The translations under genes were made by a program, and so were the position numbers. DNA of 64,000 nt from Anaeramoeba flamelloides (taxonomy: Eukaryota > Metamonada > Anaeramoebidae), in the NCBI GenBank assembly GCA_027625915.1, contig JANTQA010000015.1, positions 3,563,001 through 3,627,000 of the forward strand, given 5' to 3'. How positions within the stretch are numbered: position 1 is the stretch's first letter; each line of letters begins with the position of its first letter. Under the pieces are notes generated by a model that was not told where the DNA came from, searched no databases, and was given only the letters and a program-made list of their open reading frames with translations. Positions 56,285 through 64,000 of the stretch are shown in pieces.

Positions 56285-56602
56285 ATGAGTTTAATTCTGT
56301 TAGCTGACGAAGTTTGTAAATCAAGTTCCTATTTTTATGGGTATGTATCTTATCTTAAAAATCTCTTTTGTTTTTCTTTGATTTAATCTTGTTGATTTCT
56401 AAAAGCCCTTTCCTTGTACAAAATCATATCGAATCTTTATACAAAAAAAAAACAAAAACAAAAACTAAAAAACAAAAAGATTTTTAGGAACAGCCGTTGC
56501 ATTAGTTTTTGCTGTTTTAGGATCTGCTTATGGTGTAGCTAAAAGTGGGTAAGTCTTTTTTACAACTTGCCAATATTTCAATAAAAATAAACAAAAAAAA
56601 GA

Positions 56603-56634
<32 letters not shown>

Positions 56635-57154
56635 AAAAAAAGAAAAAAGAGAAAATTATTTTTATTTTTTTTTCTAATTTGTGACAGTTTGATGATCTTA
56701 CACACACCTAACCCAACTCTTGAAAAATCAATAATATTTTATTTTTTTTACTATTTTTCTTATAAGTGTTGGAATTTGTGCAACTGGTGTCATTCGACCA
56801 GAGCAAGTAATGAAATATGTCATTCCAGCTATCATGGCATCCATTGTCGGGATTTATGGGTTAATTATTGCTGTCGTCATTGGAACAACACTCGATGAAA
56901 CAAATTATTCTTCTTACAAATCCTTTGCAGATCTTAGTGCAGGTTTAAGTGTTGGTCTCTCTGGAATTGGAGCAGGAGTTTCATTAGGTATTGTAGGAGA
57001 CGCTGGTGTTCGTGCCTCTGCCCAGCAACCTAGAGTGTTCACAGGAATGATGTTAATCTTGATTTTTGCAGAAGCACTCGGAATCTATGGGCTCATTGTT
57101 GGTTTGATTTTGAGTCAAAGAACCACCAATGTGAAATGTACTGCCGCAGTGTAA
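56285..57154 (+). CDS. V-type H+-ATPase subunit c (proteolipid)
   Basis: Three exons, 56285-56340, 56480-56548 and 56767-57154, give 170 aa. Both junctions are phase 2. The c subunit forms the rotating membrane ring that carries protons into endosomes, lysosomes and contractile or digestive vacuoles. Four membrane helices are visible, in two homologous hairpins. Signatures include [52 protein letters not shown] and the proton-carrying Glu144 in [18 protein letters not shown]. The second acceptor, AAAAAG at 56478-56479, was chosen because it restores FYGFLG; the nearer TTTTTAG would shift the frame. Introns are 139 and 218 bp; the second holds a long polypurine tract (56590-56655). The N-terminal cytosolic lead ([12 protein letters not shown]) is not conserved. 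c rather than c' or c'' is favoured by four helices and length. Confidence 0.95.
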
Positions 57155-58195
57155 ATTTTGGTTTGTGATTAAAAACAATTGAATTTGAATTTTTTTTTTA
57201 GTTTATTTAAACCTTTTGTTTTTTAAATAATAAAATTTACATAAAAACAACAAATAAAAACAAATCTAAATTTTAAAAACCTTGAAAAACACATTTTTAT
57301 ATTGATACAAACACCATAATAACTACAAAAAGGATAAAAAAAAAAATACTTCATAAAACACCATTTTTTTTTTTTTTTGTTTTTTATTTGATAAGCTGTT
57401 TCTCGTTTTTTTTTTTTTTTTTGAAATTTTTATTTAGAATTTTTTTTTCCACAAGTAATATTTTAATACTAATTTATATTTACTGTGAATTAAAAAATAC
57501 TATTTGTTGTAAAATAAATTGAACAATATTTTCATTCAGCTTTTCAAAAAAAGGGTTTTAAAAACCTGTAACTTTTCAAATTTTTAAATTTTTAAAGAAT
57601 CTTATACTATTAATTTCTCTTGAGAAATGTTGGACTTTATGTTTTTTTTTAATTATTGGGAGGTGGTGATTTTTTTGGAAATCTGTAAGAAAATTTTGAT
57701 CTTTTTTTTTTGCAATTAACAGTATAAACAGAATGGAATTTATTTTTGGATTTGATGATTTATTTTATTTACCTCTTCTTTGCCAAGTTCCTAATTTTAA
57801 AAGGAAAATTATCAAAAACAGATTTTGGTGAATTAAAGAGTTGAAATGTAAATTATGTTACAAAAAACTTTTTATGAAAGCTGAATGAAATTTTGAATGT
57901 TTTTCTTTTTCAACGGAAAGTTAATTATTATTTTTTTTTTTCATTACCTTAAAAATAATTTTTCTAATTTTGTAAAGTCATTTGAATATCGATAAAAGAT
58001 TTAATAAGTGTTTATCATACTACTTACAAGAGTTAACAAAGTAATTTGAGTAAAAATTGATCTACATAATTTTTATAATATCTACCAAAGAAATTCTTAT
58101 TTCGTATCTCTAAAATTTTTCCAATAAAAAAATCCTAAAATTATAACAAAGATTTTTTTTTTATTATCTTTACTCTCTAAAAAAAAATAATATAT

Positions 58196-58752
58196 AGTAG
58201 GGGAAAAAAAATACCGGATAAGATTTTTAATTGTTAATATTTGGGAAATTGTTATATATAAAGTAGTTAAAAAAATACCAGACATGAAAAAAATCCAAAA
58301 CAAGATTTTTAATTGTGAATATTAAAAAAATTATTGTGTAATTTCATTTATTTTCAATTAAATCCTTTTTATAAATAATAAATTTTTTTGGGAAACAAGT
58401 AATAAACCTACCTAAAGATCATCAAAGCGAGGTTTCTAGAATACTCAAGTAATTGTTTTTAGAATAAGTTGATTAACTTTTTTTTTTAAAAACAATTGAG
58501 TTTTACAGAGGTTTAATAGAGTTTGGAAAATGATTATTTTTATTATTTTTTTTTTGATTGGTTGGATGGTGTTTTTAAAAAATTGTAATTTTATTAATCA
58601 CCTTCTAATAATCGGGTGAGTTATTATTTTAATAGTTTGATTCTTAAAAAAAGGGCTGATATTAAATAAATGAAATTACACAATAATTGTACTAATATTC
58701 ACAATTAAAAATCTTGTTAGGGATTTTCTTCATTACTTTAGTTTTATTTTTC
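58196..58752 (+). mobile_element. DNA element A, copy 3, with a doubled left end
   Basis: Two left termini in series: GTAGGGGAAAAAAAATACCG at 58196 and AAAAAAATACCAGACATG at about 58268, each followed by AAGATTTTTAATTGTTAA or its variant. The rest matches copies 1 and 2; the right end is worn. Confidence 0.75.
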
Positions 58753-59928
58753 TGAAAGAAATTTAAAATTTTATTTATTAATTTCGAATAAATTCTAATT
58801 ATTATATTTTTAGGAAATTGATTGTTTTATTAATGTATTTTTTTGAATATTGATAGTTGATTAATTTTAAAACCTAAAATATTTGTAAAAAAAATATGGA
58901 GAAAAGGCGAGAATTAAATACAGATAATTTATTTAAATTCATCTTTTAATTTTCTGGTAATATTAATTTTATATTTTTATATAAAATTTTCAATATGTGA
59001 TATTTATTTATTGTCTGTGGTTTATTTTAATCAGTATTTTTAAATATTTTTATTTATTGTAAATTTAAATCTTGAAAAATTTTGCACTTTGTTTAAATCT
59101 ATGGAGTTGCTTCTGAAATAAAATATTCTATTTTAGGTATTTAAAGTATATATTTAAGAATAATAACAGGTTTATAATTTTCTAATAACAAGTTTTAATT
59201 AATTATGTGTAATTAAATATTATTTTAAATTAGAATATAAATATTATTTATCAGAAATCGATAGGGAAATTTGTATTTTTTTAAGTGAAAAATATTATTA
59301 AAAAAAGAAATAAAGTTAGACGTGTATAAATCAGTTGAAATATTTTTAAGAAAAAAATAAAATAAAAATGAAATCCTTTATTAATAATTATCATTAGATA
59401 ATGATTTTATATTTTAATCAAAAATATAAAAATATAAGGATAAAAAAATAAATCATATTTTTTTTAAAGTTCATTCTTCAAAATAAAAAGGTACCAATAC
59501 CCGTATTCAATTTAAAGTTCATGATTTCTGATAAAACACAGAATATATAATTATTAAAACATTGAAAAAAAAAAAAAAAACAAATCAATTATTATTGATT
59601 TTGACAATTGTAAATCCTGAAAACACAAAGAAATTAGAAAATAATGTTTATTGTACCCATTATAATTTTTTAACTAAAAAAATATAAAAAATAAAAGGAT
59701 AAAACCGATCTTTAAATGAAAATTTAACAAATAAATTTGTCTTGTAAAATACAAAGTGTGATACTATGTAAAAGGTTTTTAAGGATTACCCCTTCAACTA
59801 CCTAAATGAACATTTAATTAGAAAAAAAGAGCCAAGAGTTTTTTTTTCTTGTAAAAAGATAATTTACAAAGTAAGTCAAGTAAAGAAAAAACAATCTTTC
59901 TTTTTATGAATGGGTATTACGGTGAATT

Positions 59929-60156
59929 CTATTTCATAGGGTAATAAATAATTTTATCAAATGTAAATAAATTTTTGTCTGGCTTGGAGATAACAAAGAA
60001 CAGTTCCTCTACTATTACAATCTTGTCAATTTTAACCTTTAAGGTGATAATTGCCACACACTCTAAAAGAATCTCTTCAAAAAAATAATAAATAATAGAA
60101 AATTCAAAGTCACAAGTCAGGGTTTTAAAAAATGGAACAAAAAAAAATTTTCTCAA
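59929..60156 (-). CDS. Possible hypothetical exon
   Basis: A minus-strand frame of 75 codons ending at TAG. The last 45 residues (ECVAIITLKVKIDKIVIVEE, FFVISKPDKNLFTFDKIIYY) have mixed codons and alternating charge, unlike the poly-Phe/Asn/Lys frames from surrounding AT-rich DNA. A possible acceptor (TTTTTTTGAAG) lies upstream at about 60075-60085. No family recognised and no partner exon found. It could be a terminal exon, a gene fragment or chance. Confidence 0.25.
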   Translation of the reverse strand: MRKFFFVPFFKTLTCDFEFSIIYYFFEEILLECVAIITLKVKIDKIVIVEELFFVISKPDKNLFTFDKIIYYPMK

Positions 60157-60479
60157 AAAAAAATTTTTTTAAAAACTTCCTTTTCATTTCACGATATAAC
60201 ATGAATCACAGTTATCACAGAAATAACAGAAACAAGTATGGGGAACATATAAATTTGGAAAAATAAATTCATAATTTCCTGCTCAGATCTCTCTGAATAA
60301 ATATTTATCCGATTTACTAACATTAAAACCCATCAAACTAAAGTAAACATTAAAATTTCAATTCCCAATTTTATTTTTAATAATATATTGAAGGTCGATT
60401 TTATTTTAATTTATTAATTATAATTTCAAAATCACCAACCCGTTTATATTCCACCCATTTTATTTTTGATAGTCTTTTG

Positions 60480-62260
60480 ACTTTAAAATATCTTTCAAAT
60501 TGTCCATAATTTACTTTTTTTTTCCAACGGACAGGTGGTACAAATGGTGGATTTAGGATTTTTTTGACGACAATGATTAATATCTTTATTGTTTTGATTT
60601 GGAAACAATCTCTTGTTATAATCTGAGTGTGGACTGGAAGAACGAAAAAAATGAGATTCTTTGAATTGATATAAGATGATATTATGGAGTTCTAAGAACA
60701 AACATGGATATCATCTTAGCACTAGAAAAATTTCATTATTTTGAGTTGGGAAGGACATACAAAACGAAGAATTATGAACAGCAATAATTTAAACGATGAA
60801 AAATATGAGATACTATTTTTTTTATGGAACTAAGGGATCTAACTCTTAGAAACAAAAAAAAAAACAAATTTAACCAAAACAAATTAACGAAAATTGTGTT
60901 TTGAAAATTATACTTTGAATAACTTGTTCTTCAGAAGATCTTATTTTCTGAATGGAGTATATGAAAACATTGTAGTTAAATTTTACATTTTTATCATTTG
61001 GAGACAAAAATTTGTTTAAATTTTTACAGAAACACAAACTAGATCTTCCATTAGTCATCTGTATAATCTTTTATTACCTGTTTGTCAATCAATTCTCAAA
61101 AATGATCAAAAATAAAAACATGGATCTATTATACGTTCTTAACAATGAATGATTTATGAACATTCCTCAAAAAATTTCTTGAATGGCTATGACAAAAAAA
61201 AACATTTTTTTATATTCCAAGGTGAAATGATAATTTATTTTTTTTCTCCTTTCAGAATCTTCTATAAATGGTTTCTTCTCCCTTTTTTAAAAGAAAAAAG
61301 AGAACTAAAAAATGTTATTTTTTTTTTAATGATCTATCTTTTTTTTTATGAAATAAGAAAAAAACAATGTATATATTTCGACATTGTTTTTCGATAAAGA
61401 AAAGGAATTCAAGTTTATCCAAAAATTCCCCAAGTTATTAAACACCTTTTTTGTACTTTTTTCTTGAACAAGAATATTGGTCCCTTGGACCTAAATAGGT
61501 TCAATTGGTTTAGAATTAACACACTCACTAATCTCACTGTTATCAATTAAACAACTTCAAAAAAAATTTTTAAAGTATTGTGAAATAACCTTAAATATCA
61601 TATTTAAAGACAATTTCATTTGTAACTGTTGTGGAAAAAAAGTGAAACTGGAAAAAAAGTGAAACGAGGTTTTTAATTGGGAACATTACTGAAATTCAAA
61701 GTAAAATCAATAAAAAGAAGAAATCAATTAACTTCAAATAATAGCCCATTATATTATTTTCAATCAACCCAACAAATACAATTGAAATCTACTTGATTTA
61801 TCGAAATCATTAGTGTGGTTTTGGAGATCTCAAAAATAGTCAATTTTTTGAACAAATTTTTAATAATCGATCAATCAAAGAAAAACCCATACCAAAACGA
61901 TAGTATTTAAAAAACTTTTATTGTGGCGAATACTTCATTTTATCTTTATTTATTTATTCTTTTTTTAATTGATCTTACTTTTCAATTTCAGTCATGTTCC
62001 CAATTAAAAACCTTGTTTCACTTTTTTTCCAGTTTCACTTTTTTACCACAAAAGTAAAATACTTCTTTTTTTGCTTTTATAGAAATGGAAATCTGAAGAT
62101 CATAAAATTTCGAAACTTTGCCGAATAAAATCAAGAATTTCTCAAAATCTTTCCATAACAACCACAATACTCGTTTAAATTTTTAAGTAGTTCTTATCTC
62201 TTTCTTCTCTGTAGTCATGAAAAAATTATTTACCTAAAATTTCACAAATAAAAATTTTAT
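60480..62260 (+). repeat. Repeat K, copy 2, carrying element C
   Basis: About 1.35 kb after removal of element C (61622-62052); inverted relative to copy 1 at 7490-10050. It shows the empty site of the LINE (about 61190-61210). Open frames 60495-60701, 60870-61058 and 61149-61397 fall inside it. One frame pair retains similar peptides (RSSEEQVIQS here, RSFEEQVLQS in copy 1), so K may include a dead coding segment. Confidence 0.72.
61622..62052 (+). mobile_element. Element C, copy 1, inside repeat K
   Basis: About 80-bp inverted ends: TTGTGGAAAAAAAGTGAAAC and GAGGTTTTTAATTGGGAAC at the left, reversed at the right (GTTTCACTTTTTTCCAGT before ACCACAAA). Repeat K copy 1 (near 7745) lacks it, so the insertion site is known to within a few bases. 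Non-coding, non-autonomous. Confidence 0.83.
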
Positions 62261-63226
62261 ATTTAATAAAAAATAAATAGCTTATACATTTAATTGAGGA
62301 CAAAATCTGTTTTTGTATTATGTGGATTTTTAAAAAGAACATTAAAAAGATAAATCAAATTCTCACAAGGAGTGGGGATTGGGAGATAATGGTACTTGGA
62401 AATTATTTTGTCCAAATCTGTACAAAAGAATCTTTTCATAATTTTTGAACAAAATACCAGAGAAATGATGTCAATACACCTTCAATGCGCATTGTTATAA
62501 TTCAATTGTAAGTGTTGTACATATAACTTATGTCTACTTTAGTAAACCATGTAGTACAAACTAAAAAAAGTCTTAATTTTTTGAGGAAACTTATTGTTGA
62601 ACTGATCAAAGAAACCCTTAATAAACCCTAAGGAAAAATGGTACCGGTTTTGTAAAGTTCTATTACTTAATATTGAAATACCTAAAAAAAAAAATCAAAT
62701 CTTAAATTTTGTCTCAAAAAATAGAGTTCATTCTTGAATAATTTTTGACGTTCTAAAAAGCAAAAAATTAAAAGAAACCTTCCTAGAAATTTTCAACAAA
62801 TTTCCTTCCTCATTGAAAATTTACTGAAAACATCAATGAATTTACATTCAAAATTGATTTGAATTTAGGTTTACTATTTGATAGTTAATTATTTGTATAC
62901 AAGAAGAAAAAAAATCATCATTTTATTTGAAACACTGAGTTTTCTATCATTGTATATGTATTTTTGTCAAACCAGAACTCTTTTTTTAAAAAAATAAAAA
63001 AACAGGTTGTAAAATTACTAATTCAAGTGGTTTTCTATTAGTTAAAAAAACTGTTTCACCTCGCTTTGTAAAAATCTCCATGATTGTGATTTGGTTATTA
63101 GTGTGACATTTTAGTCCTTATAAATATCTTTCTAAAGAGCTTTTGCATTCTGGGAACAAACTGGAATTGTAATAACAGATTTGTTATTCTGAAACCAGAA
63201 TGAAAAGACTGTCATTTTTTTAAATA

Positions 63227-63465
63227 ATGATCCATACAAACTACCGAAGAATTTTTGTTGAAGGTTTTAAAAAAGGGGAAAGGGTAATTGACACAGAGAA
63301 GCCAAGGAATTCTGTCCAAGTCTCCAAGTGTTCTAATTTTAAGCTGACTATCAATGAAAAATTCAGCAATTTATTAATACTCTCGTGTTTGGATTGTACA
63401 ATTGAACTTTCGAATCTAATTGCAGGATGCGAAATGGTAAATTGCAAAAATCTAATAATCAAAAT
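63227..63465 (+). CDS. CAP/C-CAP beta-helix domain protein, 3' end outside window
   Basis: The first exon begins at ATG 63227, which has an in-frame stop six bases upstream. Residues 10-79 (FVEGFKKGERVIDTEK; NSVQVSKCSNFKLTINEKFS; LIAGCEMVNCKNLII) show the rung pattern of the C-terminal domain of cyclase-associated protein, where KCVNS..IKGKINS..DNCK and VEIVNSK occupy the same places. That domain binds G-actin and promotes nucleotide exchange. A donor GTAAAG follows at 63466; if not spliced, a TAA two codons on would leave an 80-aa fragment with too few rungs, so I favour an intron with the rest beyond 64000. The N-terminal adenylate-cyclase-binding part, the cofilin-binding region and the proline-rich/WH2 part are not encoded here. 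It may be a stand-alone CARP-domain protein. Confidence 0.62.
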
Positions 63466-64000
63466 GTAAAGAATTTTTTTTTTTTTTTTTCTTTTCTTTT
63501 TGTTGTACGACAAAAATTCTTGCTCAACTTTCTTGTATTTGTTTTCTTGAAAAAAAAAATGAATGAAAAGAGTAAATTAAAACAATTTTCCTTTTTTTTC
63601 AAAACGATCTTTTTCTATTTGAAAAAAAAAACAGCAAATTTTGAAACTTCTTTTTGGTTCTTTTATTGATTCTAAAAAATTGACATTTTTTAGAATAACT
63701 TCAAAATTCTTTTGTGAAAAGACTCTATTTCGAAAAAAGAAATTCTTTAATATCGTTTGACTAATAAATGGAAAAAAAAATTTACTGATCTTTTTTTTTT
63801 TTTTTATTTCCATCCAACACCGTTATTGTTATGAATTAAAAAACAAAATGGAATGAAATCTTTATAAAACACTATATAAGGATTTCCAAAGATGAAAACG
63901 GATGGGGACAACTACAATTAAAATGTTCTTTTGGAATAAACATTCAAAATGTCTTTGAAGAATAAAGTGATAAAAATTTTTACAATCCTTTCCTTTTTTT
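63466..64000 (+). other. Presumed intron of the CAP-like gene
   Basis: T- and A-rich, starting with GTAAAG and a long poly-T. I could not identify the next exon before the window ends. Frames at 63427-63669 and 63577-63813 are low-complexity. Confidence 0.45.

Larger units (their letters stand above)
57155..63226. other. Intergenic between V-ATPase c and the CAP-like gene
   Basis: Contains element A copy 3 (58196-58752) and repeat K copy 2 (60480-62260) with element C inside. A fairly codon-like frame at 59929-60156 (minus) is listed separately. Stretches 57180-58190, 58760-59920 and 62270-63220 are AT-rich with no recognisable content. Confidence 0.65.

Noticed and set aside
56517-56760. 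Lys/Phe-rich frames in the V-ATPase c intron
   Set aside because: They come from a polypurine tract (AAAAAG-like runs) within an intron supported by the conserved protein on both sides.

Overview
The window is nuclear DNA of an A+T-rich unicellular eukaryote (roughly four-fifths A+T by eye). Every confident gene is a conserved eukaryotic one: an armadillo-repeat protein, an anoctamin, a CDK11-type kinase, Rab21, a FAF-type UBX protein, a TM9/nonaspanin, the V-ATPase c subunit and a CAP-like beta-helix protein. All but the last, whose 3' end lies outside, are split by GT..AG spliceosomal introns. No bacterial operon, RNA gene, CRISPR array or virus-derived element was seen. The lineage cannot be fixed from this window; an amoeboid protist (Amoebozoa or a similar AT-rich group) would fit but is inference.

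Layout: ARM protein (+, 5' end outside, to 2066); anoctamin (-, 5780-14977); CDK11-like kinase (-, 22667-23767); Rab21 (+, 28616-36006); UBL-UAS-UBX protein (-, 37639-39338); TM9 protein (-, 42197-52446); V-ATPase c (+, 56285-57154); CAP-like protein (+, from 63227, 3' end outside). I rebuilt exon joins from splice signals, reading phase and family alignment. Several genes that look like unconnected fragments are single genes: anoctamin (4 exons, 675 aa), Rab21 (5 exons, 223 aa) and TM9 (4 exons, 582 aa). Introns fall into two classes: short (about 100-575 bp) and giant (2.6-6.9 kb).

The giant introns and intergenic DNA are built largely from old repeats. I recognise about a dozen families (local labels A-P): short inverted-repeat DNA elements, some bounded by TA or TTAA, a 1.38-kb repeat K, a segmental duplication, and two truncated LINE reverse transcriptases. 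Insertions can be ordered because pairs of copies give filled and empty sites: a LINE in K, element C in another K copy, D inside E inside a duplicated segment, B next to C, and L inside a minisatellite-like repeat. Element L is the most unusual: a 1.26-kb inverted-repeat element with arrays of an 18-20-bp unit containing TCGCGA near both ends, in DNA where CG is otherwise scarce.

The genes are not an obvious functional cluster. Five concern membranes or endosomes (anoctamin, Rab21, TM9, V-ATPase c, and possibly the UBX protein through p97), but I see no shared control. No new protein-level system was found; the novelty lies in the mobile DNA and in the intron architecture.
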